Assembly: GCA_001874255.1 (NCBI GenBank)
Contig: MPDC01000013.1
Coordinates: 1-64,000, forward strand
Reading direction: 5' to 3'
Length of the DNA: 64,000 nt
Source of the DNA: Alphaproteobacteria bacterium MedPE-SWcel
GTDB lineage: Bacteria; Pseudomonadota; Alphaproteobacteria; Rhodobacterales; Rhodobacteraceae
Part shown: piece after piece, positions 1 to 9,035 of the stretch
Layout: each line of letters begins with the position of its first letter
Position numbering within the stretch: the stretch's first letter is position 1
Made by a program: the position numbers and the translations under genes
The notes under the pieces: model-generated
What the model was told of the DNA's origin: nothing
Database searches by the model: none
The model's input: only the letters and a program-made list of their open reading frames with translations

Positions 1-418
1 GGGCCCGCGCCGCGCCGGTCGCTTCGGGCAAAGCCCGAAGCGAAAGACCTCTTTCAGGGGCAGGGGACCTCTCTTTGGGGCCGGGGGGCGGTCTGGCGGC
101 GAGGGGCGCTTTGGTCGCGGGAGGCGGTTTTGGTGGGTGTTTCCGGGCCGCCAGTCTGCAGCGGCCGCCCACCAAGTCTGGCCCAAACCCGGTGCAGAAG
201 GCCGGGGCGGCGGCGCGGAGGCCGAAAGGATTCGGGCAGCGGGCGCTGTGGCAGGTCACGGTGCAAGGTCGCGTTCAAAAGTGTCCGGGCGTAAATGTCT
301 ACTAACATGGGGTCTCTCCGATATTGGCAATCCGCACGTTGGATCTGCGATCATACTTGCGCCAGAAGGTGTTTCATGCGAGTCAGGAAGAAATTCATTC
401 TGTAAGTCAGGCTTACAT
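1..418. other. Upstream region without a supported gene
   Basis: No convincing coding sequence is seen here. Open frames exist on both strands, but their products are arginine/proline-rich and look like shadows of GC-rich DNA. A perfect 11-bp hairpin with an AAA loop lies at 19-43 (arms around GCTTCGGGC/GCCCGAAGC), followed by a small GAAAG/CTTTC hairpin at 42-55. These may mark the 3' end of a gene outside the window. The rest holds the probable promoter of the LysR gene, but no clear -35/-10 pair can be assigned. Confidence 0.5.
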
Positions 419-1291
419 ATGAGCTGGAGAGACATGCCCTCGCTTGCGGCGCTGCGGGCGTTCGCGGTGTTTGCCGAGACCGGAACCCTGCAACAGGCGG
501 GGGCGCTGTTGAATGTCAGCCACGCGGCAGTCAGCCAGCAGCTGAGGGCGCTGGAATCGCATATGGGCGTGGCGTTGCTGGACCGCTCCGGCCGGGCGCT
601 GAAGCTCACACCAGAAGGCGAGCAGCTGTCGCAGGCCCTGACCCTTGGGTTTGGGGCGATCCGGATGGCGGTTCAGGATCTGTCGACCCGTGGCGCGGGG
701 CGGCCGTTGCATGTGACCTGCACCCCGATGTTTGCCACCCATTGGCTGATGCCGCGACTGGCCGGCTTTCGGCAGGCCTGCCCGGAGGTCGATCTGGTCA
801 TAGACCCCACCGGCGAAGTGGTGCAGCTGGCGCCCGGCGGCATTGATGTGGCGCTGCGCTTCGGGCATGGCAACTGGCCGGGGCTGGAGGCGGAAATGCT
901 GCTGCCCTCGCCGATGGTGGTGGTGGCGGCGCCGGGGCTGCTGGACGGGCGCGAGGTCCGCCGCCCCGAGGATCTTCTGGATCTGCCGTGGCTGGAGGAA
1001 ATCGGCACCAATGAGGCTTCGGTCTGGCTGCGCTCGCGCGGGGTTGAGGACGAGCTGAAGGCAGGCCGGGTGACCCTGCCCGGCAACTTGCTGATGGAGG
1101 CTCTGCGGGGCGGGCAGGGGGTGGCGGTGTCCGTGCGCGCGTTCATCGCGCCGGATGTGGCTGCGGGCCGGCTGACCGAGCTGTTCTGTGACGAACAGGG
1201 CCGGGGCTATCATATCGTGCACCGGCCGGGCGTGCTGCGCTCCGGGGCGCGGCATTTCGTCAGCTGGCTGCGGCGAGAACGGGCGAAATGA
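419..1291 (+). CDS. LysR-family transcriptional regulator, GcvA-like
   Basis: A 290-residue LysR regulator. The N-terminal winged helix-turn-helix covers roughly residues 8-65 (LRAFAVFAETGTLQQAGALL, then SHAAVSQQLRALE). A periplasmic-binding-protein-like effector domain follows from about 95 to the end (PLHVTCTPMFATHWLMPRLA). Length and the early MPSLAALRAF block resemble the GcvA group. The frame is open much further upstream, but similarity begins at this ATG; the next ATG (434) is an alternative. It lies directly upstream of ccoG in the same direction. That position does not prove it controls cbb3 maturation, since ccoG has its own FNR-type site. Its effector is unknown. Confidence 0.88.
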   Translation: MSWRDMPSLAALRAFAVFAETGTLQQAGALLNVSHAAVSQQLRALESHMGVALLDRSGRALKLTPEGEQLSQALTLGFGAIRMAVQDLSTRGAGRPLHVTCTPMFATHWLMPRLAGFRQACPEVDLVIDPTGEVVQLAPGGIDVALRFGHGNWPGLEAEMLLPSPMVVVAAPGLLDGREVRRPEDLLDLPWLEEIGTNEASVWLRSRGVEDELKAGRVTLPGNLLMEALRGGQGVAVSVRAFIAPDVAAGRLTELFCDEQGRGYHIVHRPGVLRSGARHFVSWLRRERAK

Positions 1292-1380
1292 CCGGTCAGA
1301 TCGGCCAGATCCGCCAGATGGGGCGCTTGGGGGCAGCGCCCGGGCGCGGGTGCGGCAAAATGCACATGTGGGATGCGTTT

Positions 1381-1394
1381 TTGATCCACGTCAA
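1381..1394 (+). promoter_or_regulatory. FNR/FnrL-type box upstream of ccoG
   Basis: The sequence TTGATCCACGTCAA matches the FNR dyad TTGAT-N4-ATCAA with one change in the second half-site. It is a form typical of alphaproteobacterial FnrL sites. It lies about 64 bp before the ccoG start, which fits a class II position near -41. Oxygen-responsive activation of ccoGHIS is known in Rhodobacter relatives; control here is inferred. Confidence 0.8.
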
Positions 1395-1457
1395 TGTGGC
1401 GATGCCCGGCCTCTGAGAGAACTCGGTCAGACCTGCCACAGGACCGGAGCGAAACCG

Positions 1458-2909
1458 TTGAGCGATTCGAGCCAAGCCCCCAGCCTCTATTCCGCCAGGG
1501 AGCCTATTTTCCCCCGTCGTGTTTCGGGAAAATTCCGTACTCTCAAATGGGGGATCCTGGCGGTGACGCTGGGCATCTACTACCTGCTGCCCTGGCTCCG
1601 GTGGGACCGGGGGCCGGAATTGCCGGATCAGGCGGTTCTGCTCGACCTTGCCGGGCGGCGGTTCTATTTCTTCTGGATCGAGATCTGGCCGCATGAATTC
1701 TACTTCGTCGCGGGCTTGCTGGTCATGGCGGGGCTTGGGTTGTTCCTTTTTACCTCGGCGCTGGGGCGGGTGTGGTGTGGCTATGCCTGCCCGCAGACGG
1801 TCTGGACCGACCTGTTCATTCTGGTGGAGCGCTGGATCGAGGGCGACAGGAATGCCCGCCTGCGCCTGCATCGCCAGAAGAAATGGGATCTGCGCAAGGC
1901 GCGATTGCGGGTCACGAAGTGGATCTCCTGGCTGCTCATCGGTCTCGCGACCGGGGGGGCTTGGGTGTTTTACTTCGCGGATGCTCCGACGCTGCTGCGG
2001 GATCTGGTGTCGGGCACGGCCCATCCGGCGGCCTATATCACCATGGCGATCCTGACCTTCACCACCTTTTTCTTTGGCGGCTTCGCGCGCGAGCAGATCT
2101 GCATCTACGCCTGCCCCTGGCCGCGTATTCAGGCCGCGATGATGGATGAGGACACGCTGACGGTGGGCTATCGCGATTGGCGCGGTGAACCCCGTGGCAA
2201 ACACCGCAAAGCCGCCGGGGCAGAGACCCATGCCGCCGGGGCAGATAGCCATGGCGATTGCATCGATTGCATGGCCTGCGTCAACGTCTGCCCGATGGGG
2301 ATCGACATCCGGCAGGGCCAGCAGATGGAATGCATCACCTGCGCGCTGTGTATCGATGCCTGCGACGAGATCATGGACAAGATCGGCAAGCCGCGCGGAT
2401 TGATCGACTATATGGCGCTGTCGGACGAGGTCGGGGAACGGGCGGGCAAGCCGCCTCGGCCGGTGTGGGCCCATGTGCTGCGGCCGCGTACGATTTTCTA
2501 CACCCTGCTCTGGGGCGGGGTTGGGCTGGGGCTGGTGTTCGCGCTGTTCATCAGGGCCGACATCAGCATGACGGTCGCGCCGGTGCGCAACCCCACCTAT
2601 GTGACCCTGTCGGACGGCACCATCCGCAATACCTACGATGTCCGGCTGCTCAACAAACACGGCGAGGAACGTCTGTTTGACCTCTCCGTCTTGGGGGATC
2701 CCGCGCTGCAGGTCTCGCTCGAGGGGGAGGCGGGGACAAGTGTCACCGTGCCTGCCGACTCCACCGTGTTGCAGCGGTTCTATATTGCGGCGCCTGCGGA
2801 CAGCGCCCCGGCCCAGGCCCAAAACAGCGCGCTGCGGATCTGGGTGCAGGACACCCGCTCGGGCGAGCGCGCCTACCGCGACACCACCTTCAACGGACGG
2901 GGAAACTGA
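1458..2909 (+). CDS. ccoG: Cytochrome c oxidase accessory protein CcoG (FixG/RdxA)
   Basis: A 483-residue polyferredoxin-like membrane protein of cbb3 oxidase maturation; CcoG is described as a cupric reductase supplying Cu(I). Several membrane segments are visible (residues about 34-53, 76-98, 155-180, 195-215, 340-360). Cys107 and Cys111 form a CGYAC motif and a later CIYAC repeats it. Two 4Fe-4S cysteine sets follow: C268, C271, C274, C278 and C292, C295, C298, C302. An IgG-like CcoG C-terminal domain completes it. I chose the TTG start at 1458: it gives the usual MSDSS-like N-terminus and has a GGAG Shine-Dalgarno 8 bases upstream. First gene of ccoGHIS. Confidence 0.95.
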   Translation: MSDSSQAPSLYSAREPIFPRRVSGKFRTLKWGILAVTLGIYYLLPWLRWDRGPELPDQAVLLDLAGRRFYFFWIEIWPHEFYFVAGLLVMAGLGLFLFTSALGRVWCGYACPQTVWTDLFILVERWIEGDRNARLRLHRQKKWDLRKARLRVTKWISWLLIGLATGGAWVFYFADAPTLLRDLVSGTAHPAAYITMAILTFTTFFFGGFAREQICIYACPWPRIQAAMMDEDTLTVGYRDWRGEPRGKHRKAAGAETHAAGADSHGDCIDCMACVNVCPMGIDIRQGQQMECITCALCIDACDEIMDKIGKPRGLIDYMALSDEVGERAGKPPRPVWAHVLRPRTIFYTLLWGGVGLGLVFALFIRADISMTVAPVRNPTYVTLSDGTIRNTYDVRLLNKHGEERLFDLSVLGDPALQVSLEGEAGTSVTVPADSTVLQRFYIAAPADSAPAQAQNSALRIWVQDTRSGERAYRDTTFNGRGN

Positions 2910-2912
2910 TCC

Positions 2913-3395
2913 ATGACCAGCGAGACCACAAGAGCGCCCCGCGCATTCACCGGCAAGCATATGCTTGCGATCTGTGTCGGGGCCTTTGGCATCATCATCG
3001 CGGTGAATGTGACGATGGCGTTCAAGGCTGTCAGCACCTTTCCCGGTCTGGAGGTGCGCAACTCCTACGTTGCCAGTCAGCAGTTCGACATCCGCCGCGC
3101 CGCGCAGGAGGCGCTGGGCTGGTCGGTCTATGCCTCGGCCGAGGGTGACAGGGTGCGGCTGGAGATTTCCGACCGGACGGGCGCGCCGGTGGAGGTTGCC
3201 GCGCTGAGCGCAACGCTGGGGCGGGCCACCCATGTGCAGGATGATCAGCGGCCCGATTTCATCTTTGACGGGGCAGGCTACGTCGCTTCGGCAGATTTGG
3301 CGCCGGGGAACTGGAATATCCGGATGGTCGCGCGGGCCGACAATGGCACCGAGTTTCGGCAACGTGTGATCCTGCATGTGAAACATCCGCGATGA
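2913..3395 (+). CDS. ccoH: Cbb3 oxidase maturation protein CcoH (FixH family)
   Basis: A 160-residue FixH/CcoH protein needed for assembly or stability of cbb3 oxidase. One N-terminal membrane helix (about residues 12-34, MLAICVGAFGIIIAVNVTMA) anchors a periplasmic domain containing the family block VRNSYVASQQF. It starts three bases after the ccoG stop and is followed by ccoI, so it sits inside a tight operon. Length is normal for the family. FixH function is known only in outline: it cooperates with CcoI/CcoG/CcoS in copper insertion. Confidence 0.93.
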   Translation: MTSETTRAPRAFTGKHMLAICVGAFGIIIAVNVTMAFKAVSTFPGLEVRNSYVASQQFDIRRAAQEALGWSVYASAEGDRVRLEISDRTGAPVEVAALSATLGRATHVQDDQRPDFIFDGAGYVASADLAPGNWNIRMVARADNGTEFRQRVILHVKHPR

Positions 3396-3411
3396 CGGAG
3401 CGCCTGCCAGA

Positions 3412-5622
3412 ATGGGCCAGAATGCGAGGGTGGCTGCCATGACCGCCGCTCTGCACCCGCAGACTGCCGTGTGCCCCGGCTGCAGCGCCGCCCCGGTGGC
3501 GCCGGTCGAGACGGCCCCGACCGAGGCACGTCTGGCGATTTCCCTGCCCACGATCCATTGTCAGGCCTGTATTTCCACCGTCGAACGTGGCCTCGGCGCG
3601 GTGGCGGGGGTGCGATCGGCGCGGGTGAACCTGACCCAGAAGCGGGCTCTGGTGGAGGCCGATCCCGACCTCCCGCCGGCCCAGCTGGTCTCGGTCTGCG
3701 AGGCGTTGGGGTTTGAGGCGCATGAGCTGGACCTCGCCGCGCTGGCCGCGACCGACACCGACCGGGCGGGGCGCGAGCTGCTCTTGCGGCTGGCGGTTGC
3801 GGGCTTTGCCTCGATGAATGTGATGCTGTTGTCGGTTTCGGTCTGGTCCGGTGCCACCGATGCCACGCGGGACATGTTTCACTGGATTTCGGCGGCGATC
3901 AGCTTTCCGGCGATCCTCTATGCCGGGCAGCCGTTCTTTCGCAGTGCCTGGGGCGCGGTGCGGGCGCGGCGGCTGAACATGGATGTGCCGATCGTGCTGG
4001 CGCTGGTTCTGGCGCTGGTGACCTCCCTCTGGGAGACCTCCCTGTCGGGCGAGCACGCCTATTTCGACGCGGCACTGGCGTTGACATTCTTCCTGCTGGC
4101 GGGGCGCTATCTGGATCACCGGACCCGCGCTGCGGCCCGGTCTGCGGCCGAGGAACTGGCGGCGCTGGAGGTGCCCCGCGCCTGGCGGCTGGATGGCGAG
4201 GGGCAGGAGGCGGAGGTCCCGGTGGCGGATCTGCGTGTGGGGGATCTGATCCGGGTGCGTCCCGGCGGGCGCATGCCGGTGGATGGTGACATCGTTGCGG
4301 GGCGCTCCGAACTGGACCGTTCGCTGCTGACGGGCGAAACCCTGCCGGTGCTGGCGGAACCCGGCGACCCGGTGTCTGCGGGCGAGGTCAACCTGACCGG
4401 GCCGCTCACCCTGCGGGCCTCTGCCGTCGGGCCGGAGACCTCGCTGCACCGGATGGCGGATCTGGTTGCCATCGCCGAGTCGGGGCGGTCGCGATATACC
4501 TCGCTCGCCGACAGCGCGGCAAAACTCTATGCGCCGGGGGTGCATATCCTGTCGGCAGTGGCCTTCGTGGGGTGGTATCTGTTCACGCTGGACGCGCGGG
4601 TCGCGCTGAATATCGCGGCGGCGGTTTTGATCATCACCTGCCCCTGCGCGCTGGGACTGGCGGTGCCTGCGGTGACGACGGCGGCCTCTGGCCGGTTGTT
4701 TCGCGCGGGCTTGCTGGTCAAACATGCCACCGCGCTGGAGCGTCTGGCCGAGGTCGACACGGTGGTCTTTGACAAGACCGGCACGCTGACCGCGGGCACG
4801 CCCGAGGTGGTCAACCTCGGCGATCTCGGCCCCGACCAGCTGGCCGTGGCGCTGGCCTTGGCAGAGGGCTCCGCGCACCCGCTGGCCCGGTCGCTGAGCC
4901 GGGCCATCCGTGCGACAGGGCTTGCGCCTGCGCCAGTGGAGGATTTGCGCGAGATCCCCGGCTACGGCACCGAAGCCACCCTGTCGGGACGCAGGCTGCG
5001 CCTCGGCCGGGCCGCCTGGGTCGGCGGCACCGGTGCTGTGGCCGAGACTGCAACCTGGCTCGACTGCGGCGACGGGCCCGCCGTGGCGATCCGCTTTGTC
5101 GATGCCCTGCGCCCGGGGGCGGAACAGGCGGTCCGGGCGTTGCGCCGGGACGGCAAGAGGGTGCTGCTGATCTCCGGCGACACCACGGCGGCGGTCGCCG
5201 ATCTGGCGGCGCGCTTGCGGATCGGGGACTGGGTCGCCGAGGCGCTGCCCGAGCAAAAGGCCGACCAGGTGGCCGCCCTCACGCGCGCGGGCCACAAAGT
5301 GCTGATGGTCGGCGACGGGCTCAACGATACGGCGGCGCTTGCGGGGGCGCATGTCTCCATTTCGCCGGCTTCGGCGCTGGATGCGGCGCGTGTGGCCTCT
5401 GATATCGTGTTGCTGGGGCAGGATCTGTCCCCCATCGCCGAAGCCTGCCGCGTCGCCGGGCGCGCCACCCGCCGCATCCGCGAGAACTTCCGCATTGCCA
5501 CAGTTTACAATATTGTGGCGGTGCCCCTGGCCATCGCGGGGCTGGCGACCCCGTTGATTGCGGCGCTGGCAATGTCGGCCTCGTCTATCACGGTTTCGCT
5601 CAATGCGCTGCGGCTGCGCTGA
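3412..5622 (+). CDS. ccoI: Copper-translocating P1B-type ATPase CcoI (FixI)
   Basis: A 736-residue heavy-metal ATPase that exports copper towards the periplasm for cbb3 oxidase assembly. An extra N-terminal CPGC (C21, C24) precedes a heavy-metal-associated domain at about 41-105 with C50-x2-C53. The actuator-domain TGE motif is present (LLTGETLPV). The transmembrane CPC motif is C410-P-C412, the phosphorylation site is DKTGT at 454-458 and the hinge motif GDGLND is at 634-639. Between ccoH and ccoS, it is assigned to the CcoI/FixI (CopA2-like) type rather than detoxifying CopA by context. A second in-frame ATG ten codons in could also be the start. Confidence 0.95.
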   Translation: MGQNARVAAMTAALHPQTAVCPGCSAAPVAPVETAPTEARLAISLPTIHCQACISTVERGLGAVAGVRSARVNLTQKRALVEADPDLPPAQLVSVCEALGFEAHELDLAALAATDTDRAGRELLLRLAVAGFASMNVMLLSVSVWSGATDATRDMFHWISAAISFPAILYAGQPFFRSAWGAVRARRLNMDVPIVLALVLALVTSLWETSLSGEHAYFDAALALTFFLLAGRYLDHRTRAAARSAAEELAALEVPRAWRLDGEGQEAEVPVADLRVGDLIRVRPGGRMPVDGDIVAGRSELDRSLLTGETLPVLAEPGDPVSAGEVNLTGPLTLRASAVGPETSLHRMADLVAIAESGRSRYTSLADSAAKLYAPGVHILSAVAFVGWYLFTLDARVALNIAAAVLIITCPCALGLAVPAVTTAASGRLFRAGLLVKHATALERLAEVDTVVFDKTGTLTAGTPEVVNLGDLGPDQLAVALALAEGSAHPLARSLSRAIRATGLAPAPVEDLREIPGYGTEATLSGRRLRLGRAAWVGGTGAVAETATWLDCGDGPAVAIRFVDALRPGAEQAVRALRRDGKRVLLISGDTTAAVADLAARLRIGDWVAEALPEQKADQVAALTRAGHKVLMVGDGLNDTAALAGAHVSISPASALDAARVASDIVLLGQDLSPIAEACRVAGRATRRIRENFRIATVYNIVAVPLAIAGLATPLIAALAMSASSITVSLNALRLR

Positions 5623-5645
5623 GCGGCGGTACAAAGGATCACAAG

Positions 5646-5804
5646 ATGACTGTTCTGTCCTATCTCATCCCGATTTCCCTGATCCTTGGCGGCGCCGGGC
5701 TGATCGGGTTCATCTATACGGTGCGCACGGATCAGTATGACGATCCGGAGGGCGATGCGCGTCGTATCCTGAGTGACGCGTGGGACGAGCATCCCAAACC
5801 CTGA
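5646..5804 (+). CDS. ccoS: Cbb3 oxidase maturation protein CcoS
   Basis: A 52-residue single-pass membrane protein. The N-terminal helix (MTVLSYLIPISLILGGAGLI) is followed by the family signature QYDDPEGDARRIL at about residues 30-42 and a short acidic tail. CcoS is needed for cofactor insertion into the CcoN subunit. It starts 23 bases after ccoI and closes the ccoGHIS operon. The structural genes ccoNOQP, usually next door, are not in this window. Confidence 0.93.
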   Translation: MTVLSYLIPISLILGGAGLIGFIYTVRTDQYDDPEGDARRILSDAWDEHPKP

Positions 5805-5861
5805 CCCTGTGTCGCCGCCGACCGGGCAAGGGCCGCCTGCCAGCGGGGCGGCGGCGCGACA

Positions 5862-5917
5862 GGGGACGTGTGACTGGGGACGTGACGGAGGGACCTGTGA
5901 CCGAGGCACCTGACCCA
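5862..5917 (+). repeat. Degenerate 14-bp tandem repeat, four units
   Basis: Units read GGGGACGTGTGACT, GGGGACGTGACGGA, GGGACCTGTGACCGA and GGCACCTGACCCA. They decay from left to right, as expected for an old slipped-strand array. Confidence 0.6.
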
Positions 5918-5999
5918 GGCGCATGTGTCGAGGCCTGTCTCTGCGGGCCTCATTCACGCCGGGGGGATGGGGCCACGCCAGTTGGACAGCAGCGCAACC

Positions 6000-6078
6000 G
6001 CGCCGCGTCAGCGGCGCCGGGCCCAACGGGAGAGGCTGCATGTCTCATGCGGCCTCCACCGGCGGGAGCCTCCCCCCC
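6000..6078 (+). repeat. Dispersed two-arm hairpin element, copy B
   Basis: Order of parts: hairpin 1 (GCGCCGC / GCGGCGC, loop GTCA), arm 1 (CCGGGCCCAACGGG, 6017-6030), hairpin 2 (GAGGCTGCATG pairing with CATGCGGCCTC, one T-G wobble, 6032-6056), arm 2 (GGCGGGAGCCTCCCCC, 6061 on). It lies between convergent genes. The arms are shared with five other copies in the window while the hairpin sequences differ. Confidence 0.8.
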
Positions 6079-6121
6079 CTTGCCGGGTATCCGGTGGGAT
6101 CGGGACAGGGGGATTGGGATG

Positions 6122-6186
6122 GCGGGATCAGGAGGAGGGGATCAGGAGGATCAGGACTGCGGGATCAGGAGGAGGGGATCAGGAGG
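6122..6186 (+). repeat. 28-bp direct duplication at the 3' end of the carboxypeptidase gene
   Basis: Two identical 28-bp copies (6122-6149 and 6159-6186) built from GGATCAGGA units. The second covers the last codons and stop of the minus-strand carboxypeptidase gene, so the copy outside the gene duplicates its 3' end. Confidence 0.75.
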
Positions 6187-7912
6187 GCGGGCCGAGGGTC
6201 TCGCAGGTGACATTGCGCGACTTCAGGCGGCTGCAGGCGCGTTCCGCCCCTTCGCGTGTCATCCCGAGGAAATTGGCATCAAAACCGCGTGGGCTCTGCA
6301 CGACCTTGCGCAGGCTTCCGTCCAGCGTTTCCATCTCTGAAAGCGCCGTCCGCAATAGGATCTTTTCGGCCTGAAACCGGGTTGTGTAGCGGCCCACGTT
6401 GACGCCCCAATAGCGGCCGCCAGAGGTGGAGATACGGGTCACCACCACCGGTTCCTCGGCAAGCGACGCGGTGCGGGTGTCAAAGGAGGCGGGCCGGGCC
6501 TGCGGGCGCGGTCCGGTATATCGGCGCGCGGCGGAGGCTGCGACGGATCTGGCGACCGCGCTGCGGATTTCGGCTTTCAACTCGCCCGCAGTGTCTTCCG
6601 CAGGCGCCGGGGATGCGGTGGTGGAGGGCAGGCTGCCCTCAGGCCGCGACCGCGGCTGTGGCACGGATTTTGGCAGGGACTGTGGAACCGAGACTTCGGT
6701 GACTTCGAGGATGGCGCTGTTGATGCCCGATTGCAGCGCGTCGGTATCAAGCGAGGCAAGTTGGACCTCGGTTCCGGCGGCTTCGGCCGTCGCGGCCTCG
6801 GGCACCGCTGCTGCAGCCGCCAGCACGGCGGGGTCGATGTCCGGTGCAGGCGTGATCACCGGGCGGCTCTGCGGGCGCGGGGTCGCGGAGACCACGCCGC
6901 TGACCCGGATGGTCTTGCCCGCCGTGGCGGGGCCGTCAGCGCCGGCGACCTGCAGCCCGCCATTGCCCAGATAGGGCGGCAGGCTCGGCTTTTGCAGTTT
7001 GGCATAGGATGGCGCGCGGCGGAATCCGAGGTCCAGAAGCTCGGCGATCTTGGCATTGCGCGAGGGCGTGGACTTGCCGCCAAAGACGGTGGCGATGATG
7101 CGCTCGTCGCCCCGTTTGGCCGAGGAGACGAGGTTGAACCCGGCGGCGCGGGTGTAGCCGGTCTTGATCCCGTCGGCGCCTTTGTAGGCGGCCAGCAAAC
7201 GCCGGTTGGTGTTGTAGACCACTTTCATGCCGGCGTCCGTCGAGGTGCGCGAAAACAGGTTATAATATTCCGGGTAATCATAGAGGATATGCCGCCCCAG
7301 CAGGGTCATGTCCCGCGCGGTCGACAAATGTCCTTCGGCCGTCAGGCCATTGGCGTTCTTGAATGTGGTCCGGGTCATTCCCAGCGCCTTGGCCGTGCGG
7401 TTCATGCGCCGGGCAAATGCCGCTTCCGAGCCGGAGATCGCTTCGCCGATGGCGGTGGCGGCATCATTGGCGGATTTTACCGCAGCGGCGCGAATCAGGT
7501 ACCGCAGGGCGATGGTCTGCCCGGCACGCAGGCCCAGTTCAGAGGGCGGCTCGGCCTCGGCATTGCGCGAGATCCGCACCTTGGTGTCGAGGGTGATTTC
7601 ACCATTCCGCACCGCCTCGAAGGCAATATAGAGCGTCATCATCTTGGTGAGCGATGCAGGATGCAGCCGGGTGTCGGCATTGCTGGCATGCAGCACCTTG
7701 CCGGTGCGCGCATCCATCACCATGGCGGCATAGGGCGCGGCCCGGAGGGCGCCTGCCTGCCCGGCAGCGAGGCCAGCGGCGAGGGTCAGGACCTGACCTG
7801 CGCGCAGGCACATGCGGGCCAGCTTGCCCAAAGCGTGATGATTTTTACAACGATCAAAGCCCGCCCAAAAAGACGAGGGACGACCGCTATCGACCTGAGA
7901 AATTACTGCCAT
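6179..7912 (-). CDS. D-alanyl-D-alanine carboxypeptidase (penicillin-binding protein 5/6 family) with SPOR domain
   Basis: A 577-residue peptidase S11. It removes the terminal D-Ala of peptidoglycan stem peptides in the periplasm. A hydrophobic signal segment lies at about 37-58. Active-site motifs are S87-LT-K90, S147-A-N149 and K250-T-G252. A Pro/Ala-rich linker leads to a C-terminal SPOR-like domain (about 490-577), which in other proteins binds denuded glycan at the septum. I chose the ATG at 7912 because GAGG lies just upstream and the further N-terminal 50 codons look non-coding. The gene ends inside a duplicated GGATCAGGA stretch. It may also be monofunctional without SPOR-directed localisation. 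Confidence 0.92.
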   Translation of the reverse strand: MAVISQVDSGRPSSFWAGFDRCKNHHALGKLARMCLRAGQVLTLAAGLAAGQAGALRAAPYAAMVMDARTGKVLHASNADTRLHPASLTKMMTLYIAFEAVRNGEITLDTKVRISRNAEAEPPSELGLRAGQTIALRYLIRAAAVKSANDAATAIGEAISGSEAAFARRMNRTAKALGMTRTTFKNANGLTAEGHLSTARDMTLLGRHILYDYPEYYNLFSRTSTDAGMKVVYNTNRRLLAAYKGADGIKTGYTRAAGFNLVSSAKRGDERIIATVFGGKSTPSRNAKIAELLDLGFRRAPSYAKLQKPSLPPYLGNGGLQVAGADGPATAGKTIRVSGVVSATPRPQSRPVITPAPDIDPAVLAAAAAVPEAATAEAAGTEVQLASLDTDALQSGINSAILEVTEVSVPQSLPKSVPQPRSRPEGSLPSTTASPAPAEDTAGELKAEIRSAVARSVAASAARRYTGPRPQARPASFDTRTASLAEEPVVVTRISTSGGRYWGVNVGRYTTRFQAEKILLRTALSEMETLDGSLRKVVQSPRGFDANFLGMTREGAERACSRLKSRNVTCETLGPPS

Positions 7913-8231
7913 GTCTGCCTCGTGTCGCCGGTTTTCCGACTGACGTTTTGTCTGCTGAGGGCAGCGTAACATAGCCCGTTTGACGAATAAACCGCTTGTG
8001 ATGGAACAACTTGCGGGCGTGCGCCCCTGCGCCGCCAGCCTCTTCGACATGTAGTGTGACATCGTAGCGGCCCCTCTACATGGAGCGGTCCGACCCCGTT
8101 TCGAGACGCCAATTTTTCTTGCAATGGGCGACCGCGCCGGGGATGCGGGGCGAGACGTGGGTCAAAATTGTGCGACCTTCAGGACACAGCAGTAAACAAG
8201 TGGTTAACGCCGCAGCCCGACCCGGCGGATC
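7913..8231. other. Intergenic region upstream of the carboxypeptidase gene
   Basis: Between two minus-strand genes. It probably carries the promoter of the carboxypeptidase gene. The frame of that gene stays open to 8062, but the extra codons (Cys- and Arg-rich) do not look translated. No RNA gene, repeat or second gene is seen. Confidence 0.45.
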
Positions 8232-8945
8232 TCAGCCGATGCGCTCCACCAGTTCGGCCAGGGCGCTGAGGTCGGCGATCTCGTGGTAGCGGCTGCTGTG
8301 CTGCGGCGGCTCGGCGTGTTCGACCTCCCATATCATGCCATGCGGAACATAGACCCCGTGGCCGCCGGCCGCGACCACCGGCACCACATCAGAGCGCATC
8401 GAATTGCCCGCCATCAGCGCCCGGTCGGCCCCGGCGCCATGGCGGTTGAAAATATCCACATAGACCTGCGGCGTCTTTTCCGAGACGACCTCTACCGCGT
8501 CAAACAGATCGCCAAGGCCGGATTGCGCCAGTTTGCGCTCCTGATCCAGCAGGTCGCCCTTGGTGATCAGCACCACGTTGTAATCGGCTGCCACCGCTTC
8601 GACGGCGGAGCGGGCATGGGGCAGCAGTTCGATGGGGAAGGACAGCATCATCTGCCCGGCATCCAGCAGCTCCTGGATGACAGAGGCGGGCACCCGCCCT
8701 TCGGTGACCTCGATCGCGGTCTCGATCATCGACAGGGTGAACCCCTTCACGCCGTAGCCATAGGCGCCGAGGTTGCGCTTTTCCGCGTCCAGCAATTTGC
8801 GATCCAGCGCGTCGGGTCCGATGTCGTCGGGGGTGTGGTCCATCAACAGTTCGGCGAAGCGGTCCTGGGTCACCCGAAAGAAGCGTTCATTGTGCCAAAG
8901 CGTATCATCAGCATCAAAACCTATGGTCGTAAGACTGCGTGACAT
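8232..8945 (-). CDS. HAD-superfamily hydrolase
   Basis: A 237-residue haloacid-dehalogenase-like hydrolase, probably a phosphatase. Motif I is D11-A-D13-D-T (FDADDTLW), motif II is the Thr of VLITKGD, motif III is the Lys in VVSEKT and motif IV is MAGNSMRSD. A helical cap follows motif I. The substrate cannot be read from sequence; resemblance is to the phosphoglycolate-phosphatase/YjjG-like group. It is divergent from clpS with about 90 bp between the starts. Confidence 0.85.
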   Translation of the reverse strand: MSRSLTTIGFDADDTLWHNERFFRVTQDRFAELLMDHTPDDIGPDALDRKLLDAEKRNLGAYGYGVKGFTLSMIETAIEVTEGRVPASVIQELLDAGQMMLSFPIELLPHARSAVEAVAADYNVVLITKGDLLDQERKLAQSGLGDLFDAVEVVSEKTPQVYVDIFNRHGAGADRALMAGNSMRSDVVPVVAAGGHGVYVPHGMIWEVEHAEPPQHSSRYHEIADLSALAELVERIG

Positions 8946-9035
8946 TTTCCTGGTCTCACTCTCTTTTCCTCGGGCGGTCTTCCCCTATATAAGCCGGTGA
9001 CACCTGCAGATGCACGACTGGAACTTTGAACGCCC

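Larger units (their letters stand above)
5805..6178. other. Repeat-rich convergent intergenic region (ccoS / D,D-carboxypeptidase)
   Basis: No gene is supported here. The region holds a degenerate 14-bp tandem array (5862-5917), one copy of the dispersed two-arm element (6000-6078) and most of a 28-bp duplication running into the stop codon of the next gene. Open frames on the plus strand through the repeats encode low-complexity Gly/Arg-rich peptides and are not believed. Confidence 0.6.

Noticed and set aside
54-308. Open frames on both strands at the window start
   Set aside because: Products are Arg/Pro-rich without motifs and overlap each other; they fit GC-rich shadow frames.
1296-3551. 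A 751-codon minus-strand frame across ccoGH
   Set aside because: It lies opposite clear ccoG and ccoH coding sequence and its product is Arg/His/Pro-rich; the same holds for the long frames opposite ccoI, the RND pump, uvrC and the acyl-CoA dehydrogenase.
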